NCBI GenBank assembly: GCA_050262615.1
Contig: JBLNEL010000472.1
Coordinates: 1-28,154 of the forward strand
Source: JAUZPB01 sp050262615
Lineage (GTDB): Bacteria > Bacteroidota > Ignavibacteria > Ignavibacteriales > SURF-24
Length of the DNA: 28,154 nucleotides
Reading direction: 5' to 3'
Part shown: in pieces, positions 1 through 7,132 of the stretch
How the letters are laid out: every line of letters begins with the position of its first letter
Numbering within the stretch: the stretch's first letter is position 1
Notes under the pieces: generated by a model
Told to the model about the DNA's origin: nothing
The model's database searches: none
The model's input: only the letters and a program-made list of their open reading frames with translations
Program-made: the position numbers and the translations under genes

Positions 1-43
1 TTTTCTTTGGTTCTTCTTGTTTATTTGATTTCTTGTCAGCCAT
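1..43 (-). CDS. rplE: Start of the next spc-operon gene, probably ribosomal protein L5 (partial)
   Basis: Only the first 14 codons lie in the window, starting at an ATG (41-43) 29 bases after the rplX stop. They read MADKKSNKQEEPKK, a lysine/glutamate-rich stretch without a recognisable domain. The identification rests on gene order: in the conserved spc operon rplX is followed by rplE. If correct, this L5 carries a charged N-terminal extension ahead of the usual start of the family. The body of the protein cannot be seen, so the call is by synteny only. Confidence 0.55.
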   Translation of the reverse strand, partial: MADKKSNKQEEPKK

Positions 44-72
44 TTTATAATCAAACCTCTATTATAATATTA

Positions 73-399
73 TTATGAAAGCATTTCGCTGCTTTTTCTA
101 GCAATTCTAACTCTCTTTGTCTTTCCTGTTTTCTCGTCAATAATAATCTGTTTACCTACTCTGGTAGCTTCACTACCTTTTGGATCAACAACCATGACAT
201 TAGAAACATTAATAGGTGCTTCTTTTTCAACTATTCCGCCCTGAGGATTACGCTGATTTGGCTTTGTATGTCTTTTCCTGAGATTAACTCCCTCAACAAT
301 AACTCTTTGTTCTTTAGGAAATACTTTTAATACTTTGCCAGTCTTTCCTCTGGAGTTACCAGCAACAACTATGACATTATCGTTTTTATGAATTTTCAT
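73..399 (-). CDS. rplX: 50S ribosomal protein L24
   Basis: 108 residues, normal for bacterial L24, an early-assembly protein that binds the 5' part of 23S rRNA near the exit tunnel. The N-terminal KOW fold is visible at about residues 5-35 (DNVIVVAGNSRGKTGKVLKV), followed by the family block VEGVNLRKRHTKPNQRNPQGG, written here in part: VNLRKRHTKPNQ at about 38-49. The ATG is preceded by AGGA about 7 bases upstream. It lies 16 bases downstream of rplN and directly before the presumed rplE, the standard spc order, so it is co-transcribed with them. Confidence 0.97.
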   Translation of the reverse strand: MKIHKNDNVIVVAGNSRGKTGKVLKVFPKEQRVIVEGVNLRKRHTKPNQRNPQGGIVEKEAPINVSNVMVVDPKGSEATRVGKQIIIDEKTGKTKRVRIARKSSEMLS

Positions 400-415
400 T
401 TACTATCCTTACTTT

Positions 416-784
416 TTATAATACTTCCGGAGCTAAGGAAATTATTTTCATGAATTTTTTATCTCTTAACTCTCTGGCAACTGGGCCAAAGATACGTGTA
501 CCTTTAGGTTCATTCTGGTTATTTATAAGAACTGCAGCATTTTCGTCGAATCTGATATATGATCCATCCTTACGCTTTACTTCTTTCTTAGTTCTTACAA
601 TAACAGCTTTAGAGACTTCACCTTTTTTAACGGTACCGCCAGGAATAGCTGTTTTAACGCTTACTACAATTAAGTCGCCGACACTAGCATAGCGCCTGCT
701 GCTTCCGCCTAGTACTCTGATACAGCGGATCTTTTTTGCACCTGAATTATCAGCAACTACTAAATTTGTTTCTTCTTGAACCAT
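416..784 (-). CDS. rplN: 50S ribosomal protein L14
   Basis: 122 residues, exactly the usual length of bacterial L14, which lies at the subunit interface and forms bridges to 16S rRNA. The sequence shows the family landmarks VADNSGAKKIRCIRVLGG near the N-terminus (about residues 9-26), GDLIVVSVKTAIPGG (about 37-51) and the C-terminal block GTRIFGPVARELR (about 95-107). The start is an ATG reading MVQEETNLVVADNSGA. It lies between rpsQ (24-base gap) and rplX (16-base gap), the canonical head of the spc operon. Nothing unusual. Confidence 0.98.
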   Translation of the reverse strand: MVQEETNLVVADNSGAKKIRCIRVLGGSSRRYASVGDLIVVSVKTAIPGGTVKKGEVSKAVIVRTKKEVKRKDGSYIRFDENAAVLINNQNEPKGTRIFGPVARELRDKKFMKIISLAPEVL

Positions 785-808
785 TTTGAAATTCTCCTAA
801 GTGCCAAT

Positions 809-1066
809 TTACTTAGCTTTTTCTATCACTTCTACTAGACGCCATTTTTTTCTAGAACTTATGGGACGTGTCTCCATAATTTTGACCAGATCGCCGATGT
901 TGCATTCATTTTTTTCATCATGAGCCATTAATTTGGTCGTCTTTTTAAAGTATTTTCTATATAATGGATGAGCCACATTACGTTCTATAGCAACAACTAT
1001 GCTTTTTTCCATTTTGTTACTAACTACATAACCTATTCTCGATTTTCTTAATGGCCGTTGTTCCAT
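809..1066 (-). CDS. rpsQ: 30S ribosomal protein S17
   Basis: 85 residues from the chosen ATG at 1064-1066. S17 is a primary 16S rRNA-binding protein with an OB fold. Landmarks are RKSRIGYVVSNKMEKSIVVA near the N-terminus, HPLYRKYFKKT in the middle and GDLVKIMETRPIS towards the C-terminus. An in-frame ATG at 1082-1084 would add six residues (MEFCFN), but it has no upstream purine-rich site. The chosen ATG follows a GGAG 12 bases upstream and matches where family members begin. Gap to rpmC is 32 bases. Confidence 0.96.
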   Translation of the reverse strand: MEQRPLRKSRIGYVVSNKMEKSIVVAIERNVAHPLYRKYFKKTTKLMAHDEKNECNIGDLVKIMETRPISSRKKWRLVEVIEKAK

Positions 1067-1098
1067 ATTAAAGCAAAACTCCAATTAATTTAATTTTA

Positions 1099-1296
1099 TT
1101 ATTTATTCTCTGATGCCCGTTCTTTTACAATTGTTTTCATCTTAGCTATATCTTTACGGATATTTCTAAGCTTGCTTGTATTAGTCAGTTGTTTTAAAGC
1201 ATGAGAAAATTTAAGATCTAATAACGAATTTTCTTCGTCTTTAATTCTTTTCAGAATTTCTTCTGAATTCATTTCCCTAATTTCACGAATTTTCAT
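1099..1296 (-). CDS. rpmC: 50S ribosomal protein L29
   Basis: 65 residues, standard for L29, a small helical hairpin protein at the polypeptide exit tunnel where chaperones and SRP dock. The sequence is two charged helices; the family signature is seen as DLKFSHALKQLTNTSKLRNI (about residues 27-46), followed by RKDIAKMKTIVKER. It begins MKIREIREMNSEE from an ATG 15 bases after the rplP stop. It is placed between rplP and rpsQ as in nearly all S10 operons. Confidence 0.97.
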   Translation of the reverse strand: MKIREIREMNSEEILKRIKDEENSLLDLKFSHALKQLTNTSKLRNIRKDIAKMKTIVKERASENK

Positions 1297-1311
1297 ATTT
1301 ATTAAGTCCGT

Positions 1312-1731
1312 TTACTGTTCAATATCTGGTCTTGAAACAACCTTGGTTTTGATTGGCAGCTTATGTGAAGCAATCTTAAGAGCTTCACCAGCTAATTCTT
1401 TGCTTACACCTGAAACTTCGAATAATACTCTGCCAGGCTTTACAACTGCTACCCAGAATTCCGGAGCACCTTTACCTTTACCCATTCTAGTCTCAAGAGG
1501 TTTCTTTGTTACAGGTTTATCCGGGAATATCCTGATCCAAACCTTTCCATCTCTTTTCATCTTTCTGGAAATAGCAACCCTGCAAGCTTCAATCTGACGA
1601 CTGGTAATCCAGGCTGGCTCAAGAGCTTTTAATCCATAATCACCGAAAGATACAGCACTTCCACGATATGCTTTTCCGGTCATTCTTCCGCGCTGAGTTT
1701 TTCTATATTTAACTCTTTTTGGCATTAACAT
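1312..1731 (-). CDS. rplP: 50S ribosomal protein L16
   Basis: 139 residues, typical for L16, which sits next to the A-site tRNA elbow in the large subunit. It shows the family opening MLMPKRVKYRKTQRGRM, the segment WITSRQIEACRVAISRKMKR and the motif GKGKGAPEFWVAVVKPGR. The ATG at 1729-1731 is preferred over the ATG two codons later because GAGGAG lies six bases before it. The gap to rpsC upstream is 18 bases. A conventional member of the S10 operon. Confidence 0.98.
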   Translation of the reverse strand: MLMPKRVKYRKTQRGRMTGKAYRGSAVSFGDYGLKALEPAWITSRQIEACRVAISRKMKRDGKVWIRIFPDKPVTKKPLETRMGKGKGAPEFWVAVVKPGRVLFEVSGVSKELAGEALKIASHKLPIKTKVVSRPDIEQ

Positions 1732-1749
1732 GTTGTTTTCTCCTCGATT

Positions 1750-2391
1750 TTACTCTGTCGCTCTTTTACCAAGAATTTCGCCGCGACATATCCATACTTT
1801 TATACCGATAGCACCATAAATAGTCTGTGCTGTACCTGTTGCATAATCAATATCTGCTCGTAAGGTATGAAGTGGGATTCTTCCTTCTTTGTATTGTTCA
1901 GTTCTGGCCATTTCTGCACCGCCAAGTCTGCCAGCACACATGATCCTGATACCTTCAGCACCCATTCTCATAGCCGAAGTAATGGCACTTTTCATTGCCC
2001 TTCTGAAAGAAATACGGCCTTCTAACTGGGAAGCTATATTTTCCGCTACAAGATATGCATCTAATTCAGGTCTCTTAATTTCAGTAATCTGAACCTTTAC
2101 ATCTTTTTCTGTCAACTGTTTCAATTCCTGTTCAAGCTGAGCTATTTCTTTACCACTCTTACCTATAACAACACCAGGTCTTGAGGTATGAATAGTTAAA
2201 ATAATATTTTTAGAGGTCCTGTCGATTATAATCCTGGCGATACCAGCTTTCTTTAATCTTTTACGAACGTATTGACGAAGCTGATTATCTTCTAAAAGTT
2301 TTCCAGCATAACTTTTACTTTCGTACCAATTGGATTCCCAACCTCTAATAATTCCCAGTCTTAATCCTACCGGATGTGTCTTCTGTCCCAA
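1750..2391 (-). CDS. rpsC: 30S ribosomal protein S3, TTG start
   Basis: 213 residues, in the normal range for S3, which lines the mRNA entry channel. The sequence contains the N-terminal MGQKTHPVGLRLGI, a type-II KH domain with its GxxG loop GKSG at residues 77-80, and the C-terminal S3 domain (MKSAITSAMRMGAEGIRIMCAG region). The start codon is TTG (2389-2391), supported by the invariant family N-terminus and a GGAGG four bases upstream. That site overlaps the rplV TAG stop, suggesting translational coupling. The intergenic gap is only 8 bases. Confidence 0.97.
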   Translation of the reverse strand: MGQKTHPVGLRLGIIRGWESNWYESKSYAGKLLEDNQLRQYVRKRLKKAGIARIIIDRTSKNIILTIHTSRPGVVIGKSGKEIAQLEQELKQLTEKDVKVQITEIKRPELDAYLVAENIASQLEGRISFRRAMKSAITSAMRMGAEGIRIMCAGRLGGAEMARTEQYKEGRIPLHTLRADIDYATGTAQTIYGAIGIKVWICRGEILGKRATE

Positions 2392-2399
2392 AAATCCTC

Positions 2400-2750
2400 C
2401 TAAGAATTACTCTTTGTAGCTACTATAATTGTTAAGTGATTGGATCTTTTTTTAATTCTATAAGCCCTTCCCATCGGAGCCGGCAAGATCCTCTTTAATG
2501 AGGGTCCCTGATCTACAAATGCGCCTTTTACGAAAACCTCTGATGTCTCCATACGGTTTTCTTCATTCTTATTAAATAAGTTCGCAATTGCTGACCTTAA
2601 AACCTTTTCTGCATCTTTGGAAGCATGCTTTGGATGAAAATGTAATACTTCTAAAGCCTTATCAGCTGATAAGCCTCTGATCAGATCAACAATTAAGCGC
2701 ATCTTCCTAGGTGATGAATTTATATACTTGTGCGTAGCCTTAGCTTCCAT
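2400..2750 (-). CDS. rplV: 50S ribosomal protein L22
   Basis: 116 residues from the ATG at 2748-2750 (MEAKATHKYINSSPRKMRL). L22 spans the exit tunnel wall, its long beta-hairpin forming part of the constriction and the macrolide-resistance region. The segment SSPRKMRLIVDLIRG and the C-terminal hairpin around GPSLKRILPAPMGRAYRIKK are diagnostic. A GTG four codons upstream (2760-2762) gives a 120-residue form but leaves only 5 bases after rpsS. The ATG has GGA eight bases upstream and fits the family start better. The stop is TAG, overlapping the rpsC ribosome-binding site. Confidence 0.96.
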   Translation of the reverse strand: MEAKATHKYINSSPRKMRLIVDLIRGLSADKALEVLHFHPKHASKDAEKVLRSAIANLFNKNEENRMETSEVFVKGAFVDQGPSLKRILPAPMGRAYRIKKRSNHLTIIVATKSNS

Positions 2751-2767
2751 AAATGAATCCACGTAAT

Positions 2768-3055
2768 TTATTTAACTTTTGATGATTTTTCTGCTTTTGT
2801 ACCAGGATGTCCTCTGAATATTCTAGTCGGAGCAAATTCGCCTAGCTTATGACCTACCATATTTTCTGAAACATAGACTGGTATCATCTTATTTCCATTA
2901 TGTACGGCGATAGTATGACCGACAAATTCAGGAGAAATAGTACTTGAACGTGACCAGGTCTTAATGATTTTCTTTTGGCTAGTCTCGTTTAAACTGCGTA
3001 CTTTCTGTAACAGTTTGATATTGATAAATGGACCTTTTTTTACTGATCTAGGCAT
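2768..3055 (-). CDS. rpsS: 30S ribosomal protein S19
   Basis: 95 residues, normal for S19, a head-domain protein of the small subunit that contacts S13 and the A-site finger. The start MPRSVKKGPFI, the motif KTWSRSSTISPEFVGHTIAV and the block GHKLGEFAPTRIFRGHPG are all classical. It starts with ATG ten bases after rplB and ends 17 bases before rplV, in the invariant L2-S19-L22 order. Confidence 0.98.
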   Translation of the reverse strand: MPRSVKKGPFINIKLLQKVRSLNETSQKKIIKTWSRSSTISPEFVGHTIAVHNGNKMIPVYVSENMVGHKLGEFAPTRIFRGHPGTKAEKSSKVK

Positions 3056-3065
3056 TACTTACTCT

Positions 3066-3893
3066 CTAAATCTTTCTACGTTTAATAATAAATTTATTTG
3101 ACTGATTTTTCTTCTTCCTTGTCTTGTATCCCTTTGCCGGAGTACCCCAGGGAGAAACCGGATGACCACCGCCTGAAGTTTTGCCTTCACCACCACCCAT
3201 TGGATGATCGACAGGGTTCATAGCAACACCGCGTACATGTGAGCGTATGCCCATCCATCTGCTGCGGCCAGCTTTTCCTAAACTTATATTCTCGTGATCT
3301 GAATTACCAACTGTTCCGTATGTCGCCATACATTCGTTATTTATCATTCTGACTTCACCTGAGGCAAGACGTACCTGAGCATATCTGCCCTCTTTTGCAA
3401 CTAACTGAAGTGCACTTCCTGCACTACGCCCTAATTGCCCGCCTTTACCAGGCTTTAATTCAACATTATGAATAAAACTGCCAACGGGTAAATCTTTTAA
3501 TTTAAGAGCATTTCCAACCTTGATTTCTATACCGCTGCCTGACATGACTGTCTCACCTACTTTAAGGCCCTCAGGTGCGATTATATATCTCTTTTCCCCA
3601 TCTGCATAATGCAAAAGTGCAATGCGTGAGGTCCTGTTTGGATCATATTCAATTGAGAAGACTTTTGCAGGTATCCCTACTTTATCTCTCTTGAAATCGA
3701 TAACCCTGTATTTTCTCTTATGGCCACCACCTATATGTCTGGCAGTTACTCGGCCGTTATTATTTCTTCCGCCTGATTTAGATAATGCCTTTGTCAGGGA
3801 TTTTTCAGGTACTGTTTTAGTTATTTCTTCAAATGAAGAATATGACATGAACCGTGTACCAGGTGTATTTGGTTTTAATTTTCTTATCGCCAT
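3066..3893 (-). CDS. rplB: 50S ribosomal protein L2
   Basis: 275 residues, the standard length of L2, which is needed for subunit association and the peptidyl-transferase centre. The N-terminal OB and central SH3-like domains and the C-terminal tail are all present. The highly conserved segment AMNPVDHPMGGGEGKTSGGG and the following HPVSPWGTPAKG (about residues 225-256) contain the functionally important histidine. The start MAIRKLKPNTPGTRF is the family start. The gap to rplW upstream is 30 bases. Confidence 0.98.
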   Translation of the reverse strand: MAIRKLKPNTPGTRFMSYSSFEEITKTVPEKSLTKALSKSGGRNNNGRVTARHIGGGHKRKYRVIDFKRDKVGIPAKVFSIEYDPNRTSRIALLHYADGEKRYIIAPEGLKVGETVMSGSGIEIKVGNALKLKDLPVGSFIHNVELKPGKGGQLGRSAGSALQLVAKEGRYAQVRLASGEVRMINNECMATYGTVGNSDHENISLGKAGRSRWMGIRSHVRGVAMNPVDHPMGGGEGKTSGGGHPVSPWGTPAKGYKTRKKKNQSNKFIIKRRKI

Positions 3894-3923
3894 TAAATTT
3901 CTACTCCAGTTCCATTATCATAG

Positions 3924-4220
3924 TTATTTAACTTCTTCAAAAAGGTCTATTTTCTGACCTTCTTTTAATGTAACAATCGCTTTTTTGAACCGGCCTGTAT
4001 TGCCAGTAAATCTTCCGCTTTTTCTGAATTGAGTCTTCTGCTTACCAGAATACCTTACGGTATTTACATCCTCTACCTTTACATTAAACCTGCTCTCAAC
4101 TGATCTGGCAATCTCGATTTTATTTGCATTGAGGTCTACAATAAAACCGTATTTGTTCTGCTCGTCATTAAGCGTATTCATTTTTTCGGTTATTAATGGC
4201 CTAATTAGTACACCGCGCAT
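3924..4220 (-). CDS. rplW: 50S ribosomal protein L23
   Basis: 98 residues, normal for L23, which sits at the exit-tunnel rim and serves as the docking site for trigger factor and SRP. The diagnostic opening LIRPLITEKMN (about residues 5-15), the segment NKIEIARSVESRFNVKVEDVNT (read as NKIEIARSVESRFNV then KVEDVNT) and a basic loop around RKSGRFTGNTGRFKKA are present. It is flanked by rplD (20-base gap) and rplB (30-base gap) as in all S10 operons. Confidence 0.97.
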   Translation of the reverse strand: MRGVLIRPLITEKMNTLNDEQNKYGFIVDLNANKIEIARSVESRFNVKVEDVNTVRYSGKQKTQFRKSGRFTGNTGRFKKAIVTLKEGQKIDLFEEVK

Positions 4221-4240
4221 TTTTATTCACTACCTTAATT

Positions 4241-4867
4241 TTAATTAAATGAATTTTCAATTACTTTTAGTGCGCCTTCCTGCAATATCAAAACTTGATT
4301 ATTTACTAAATCATATGTTGATGCTTTCTGCGCCTCAAGAACATTGACTCTTTCTACATTTCTGCCTGATTTATAAACAGCTGTCTTTAATCCGTTAGTA
4401 AGGAATAATGCTTTCCTTCCAGCAACTTTAAGATTTGTAAGTATCTTTACAAATTCTTTTGTCTTTGGTGTATCGAAGTCGAAGTCCTCTACTACTAAAA
4501 TTTGATTATTCTGAGCCTTTAGTGTAAGGGCTGATTTCTTAGCAAGTTTATTAACTTTTTTATTTATATCCTGGCGATATTTTCTGGGACGAGGGCCAAA
4601 TACTGTACCACCGCCTACCCACAATGGGGATCTGGTCGTACCAGCACGTGCGCCGCCTCTGCCTTTCTGACGCCATGGTTTTTTACCGCCGCCGCTTACC
4701 TCACTCCTCTCTTTGGACTTATGTGTCCCCTGTCTCTGGTTAGCAAGATAAGCTTTAACAGATAAATATATTGCGGTATTACTCGGCTCTGCATTGAAAA
4801 TTTCTTCCGATAATTCAATGCTTTTTCCGGATTTGCTACCATCTATCTTTAATACATCTAATGTCAT
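4241..4867 (-). CDS. rplD: 50S ribosomal protein L4
   Basis: 208 residues, the usual size for L4. L4 inserts a loop into the exit tunnel, and in Gammaproteobacteria it also represses its own S10 operon. The loop is visible as GGGKKPWRQKGRGGARAGTT with the following SPLWVGGGTVFGPRPR (roughly residues 60-95). The C-terminal globular domain ends VLILQEGALKVIENSFN. The start is an ATG 14 bases after rplC. I see no obvious L4-binding leader ahead of rpsJ, so autoregulation here is unsupported. Confidence 0.98.
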   Translation of the reverse strand: MTLDVLKIDGSKSGKSIELSEEIFNAEPSNTAIYLSVKAYLANQRQGTHKSKERSEVSGGGKKPWRQKGRGGARAGTTRSPLWVGGGTVFGPRPRKYRQDINKKVNKLAKKSALTLKAQNNQILVVEDFDFDTPKTKEFVKILTNLKVAGRKALFLTNGLKTAVYKSGRNVERVNVLEAQKASTYDLVNNQVLILQEGALKVIENSFN

Positions 4868-4881
4868 TTTTAAACCATGAA

Positions 4882-5502
4882 TTACTTGTTAATTTCAACT
4901 ATTGAATTAATAGCTCCAGGAACAGAACCTTTTACCATTATTATGTTCTTTTCAGGAAGTATCTTAATTACCTTAAGATTAGAAACAGTTACTTTTTCAT
5001 AACCTGTCCTACCTGCCATCCTCTGTCCCTTAAATACTCTTGAAGGATAAGAGCTTGCACCAATAGAACCAGGAGCTCTTAAACGGTCACTTTGTCCGTG
5101 AGTTGTACCACCAACGCCACCAAAGCCGTGTCTTCTCATTACGCCCTGAAAGCCTTTTCCTTTTGTCTTAGCAGTAACCTTTACAGAATCACCTTCTTGG
5201 AATATATCAACCTTTATTTCTTCACCGACTTTAAAGTTGCCAACTTCATAATTACGGAATTCTTTGATTACGCTTACAGGCGTCAGACCGTTTTTCTTGA
5301 AAAACCCTAAATCAGGTTTGTTAATTCTTGTTTCTTTCTGAGGTCCAAACCCTATCTGTAACGAATTGTACCCGTTTTTCTCCGCGGTACGAATGTTTAG
5401 AATCTGACATGGTCCAGCTTGTATTATAGTTACCGGGATGAGCTGTCCGTCATTGTTAAATACATTGCTCATTCCGAGTTTTTTACCAATCAATCCAGGC
5501 AT
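4882..5502 (-). CDS. rplC: 50S ribosomal protein L3
   Basis: 206 residues, standard for bacterial L3, an early assembly protein whose long loop approaches the peptidyl-transferase centre. The start MPGLIGKKLGMSNVFNNDG and the central loop block VMRRHGFGGVGGTTHGQS with LRAPGSIGASSYPSRVFKG and GQRMAGRTGYEKVT are characteristic. The glutamine in THGQS corresponds to the residue methylated by PrmB in E. coli. It follows rpsJ by 12 bases. Confidence 0.98.
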   Translation of the reverse strand: MPGLIGKKLGMSNVFNNDGQLIPVTIIQAGPCQILNIRTAEKNGYNSLQIGFGPQKETRINKPDLGFFKKNGLTPVSVIKEFRNYEVGNFKVGEEIKVDIFQEGDSVKVTAKTKGKGFQGVMRRHGFGGVGGTTHGQSDRLRAPGSIGASSYPSRVFKGQRMAGRTGYEKVTVSNLKVIKILPEKNIIMVKGSVPGAINSIVEINK

Positions 5503-5514
5503 TGTAAATTATCC

Positions 5515-5823
5515 TTATAACTTAATCTCTATATCGACACCCGCCGGTATATCTAATTTACTTAAAGAGTCGACGGTTTTGTTGTTTGAATTATGAATGT
5601 CAATAATTCTCTTATGCGCCCTGATTTCAAATTGCTCTCTTGACTTTTTATCAACATGAGGCGAACGAAGTACTGTAAATATTGTCTTCTTTGTAGGAAG
5701 CGGTATCGGCCCAGCTACTACTGCACCTGTACTCTTTACAGTCTTTATAATCTTCTCTGTTGATTTATCAATAAGAATATGATCATATGATTTTAATTTT
5801 ATTCTTATCTTCTGTCCTGGCAC
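5515..5823 (-). CDS. rpsJ: 30S ribosomal protein S10 (NusE), GTG start
   Basis: 102 residues, normal for S10, which acts in the small-subunit head and as NusE in antitermination complexes with NusB and NusG. Signature segments are KIRIKLKSYDHILIDKST near the N-terminus and GPIPLPTKKTIFTVLRSPHVDKKSREQFEIR in the middle (written here as GPIPLPTKKTIFTVLR then SPHVDKKSREQFEIR). The start codon is GTG at 5821-5823 (MPGQKI...), with AGGAG ten bases upstream. It is the first gene of the S10 segment, 57 bases after tuf and immediately behind a terminator-like hairpin. Confidence 0.98.
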   Translation of the reverse strand: MPGQKIRIKLKSYDHILIDKSTEKIIKTVKSTGAVVAGPIPLPTKKTIFTVLRSPHVDKKSREQFEIRAHKRIIDIHNSNNKTVDSLSKLDIPAGVDIEIKL

Positions 5824-5845
5824 GTTTTTTTAACTCCTATTAAAA

Positions 5846-5872
5846 GGCTCCGAAGATCTCTTCTCCGGAGCC
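5846..5872 (-). terminator. Hairpin between tuf and rpsJ, probable terminator/attenuator
   Basis: Eight bases after the tuf stop the minus strand folds into a hairpin: GGCTCC pairs with GGAGCC, then after a 3-base bulge GAAG pairs with CTTC around a 4-base AGAT loop. It is followed by TTTT (5842-5845) and then AATAGG. The U run is short, so termination is likely partial. It marks the joint between the str segment (rpsL-rpsG-fusA-tuf) and the S10 segment, and the rpsJ ribosome-binding site follows at once. No clear promoter is visible between it and rpsJ, so read-through may be needed. Confidence 0.65.
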
Positions 5873-5880
5873 ATTTAGTT

Positions 5881-7089
5881 TTATTCATAAATTTTAGTTA
5901 CTACACCAGCACCAACTGTTCTACCACCTTCACGAATAGCAAAACGTAATCCTTCTTCCATAGCAATCTCAGTAATAAGGTTAACTTTTAATTTAACATT
6001 ATCACCAGGCATAACCATTTCTGTACCTTCTGGTAATGAAGCAACACCAGTTACGTCAGTTGTTCTGAAATAGAACTGTGGCCTATATCCGTTGAAGAAT
6101 GGAGTATGTCTTCCACCTTCTTCTTTTGACAAAATGTAAACTTCACCTTCAAAAACTGTATGAGGAGTAATACTTCCTGTCTTAGCAAGTACCATACCTC
6201 TTTCAATTTCATTCTTATCAACACCACGTAATAATAAACCAGCATTGTCACCAGCCATAGCTGAATCTAATTCTTTTCTGAACATTTCAATACCGGTTAC
6301 AACTGTCTTCTTATGTACTCCTAAACCAATAAGTTCTACTTCTTCCTGTATCTTGACACTTCCTCTTTCTACTCTGCCTGTTGCAACTGTTCCACGACCT
6401 GTGATTGAGAAAACGTCTTCAACTGGCATCAGGAATGGCTTATCAACACTTCTTTCCGGAATTGGAATATAGCTGTCAACTGCATCCATAAGTTCCCAAA
6501 TGCAATTTAATCTTTCATCTGTAGCAGGAACACTATCATCACTTGCTGCATCCAAAGCTTTAAGAGCTGATCCCTTAATAATTGGAATCTCGTCGCCTGG
6601 GAATTCATACTGATTTAATAAGTCACGTAATTCAACTTCAACTAATTCTATAAGTTCAGGATCGTCAACCATGTCAACTTTGTTCATGAAAACAACTATT
6701 CTAGGAACACCAACCTGGCGTGCTAATAAGATATGTTCACGTGTCTGTGGCATAGGACCATCAGTAGCAGCTACAACTAATATCGCACCGTCCATCTGAG
6801 CAGCACCAGTGATCATGTTCTTAACATAATCGGCGTGTCCCGGACAGTCTACGTGTGCATAGTGTCTGTTAGCTGTTGAATATTCTACGTGAGCTGTAGC
6901 GATTGTAATACCTCTTTCTCTTTCTTCAGGAGCATTATCAATACTGTCGAAGGTTCTCTTTGCTGATAAACCTTTCTTGCTAAGAGACATTGTAATAGCA
7001 GCTGTCAAAGTGGTTTTACCATGATCCACATGTCCGATTGTACCTACGTTAACATGGGGTTTACTACGATCAAATTTTTCTTTAGCCAT
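5881..7089 (-). CDS. tuf: Elongation factor Tu
   Basis: 402 residues, slightly longer than the 394 of E. coli. EF-Tu delivers aminoacyl-tRNA to the ribosome as a GTPase in the cytoplasm. The GTP-binding motifs are intact: P-loop GHVDHGKT (19-26), DCPGH with the catalytic histidine (81-85) and NKVD (136-139). Domains 2 and 3 follow, ending GGRTVGAGVVTKIYE. The start MAKEKFDRSKPHVNVGTIGH is typical of the Bacteroidota/Chlorobi group. An AGGAG lies about seven bases before the ATG. It is the last gene of the str segment and the only tuf in this window. Confidence 0.99.
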   Translation of the reverse strand: MAKEKFDRSKPHVNVGTIGHVDHGKTTLTAAITMSLSKKGLSAKRTFDSIDNAPEERERGITIATAHVEYSTANRHYAHVDCPGHADYVKNMITGAAQMDGAILVVAATDGPMPQTREHILLARQVGVPRIVVFMNKVDMVDDPELIELVEVELRDLLNQYEFPGDEIPIIKGSALKALDAASDDSVPATDERLNCIWELMDAVDSYIPIPERSVDKPFLMPVEDVFSITGRGTVATGRVERGSVKIQEEVELIGLGVHKKTVVTGIEMFRKELDSAMAGDNAGLLLRGVDKNEIERGMVLAKTGSITPHTVFEGEVYILSKEEGGRHTPFFNGYRPQFYFRTTDVTGVASLPEGTEMVMPGDNVKLKVNLITEIAMEEGLRFAIREGGRTVGAGVVTKIYE

Positions 7090-7132
7090 TTAGTTCTCCT
7101 TATTCCTTAATATTTATTTCTTACTCTTATTT

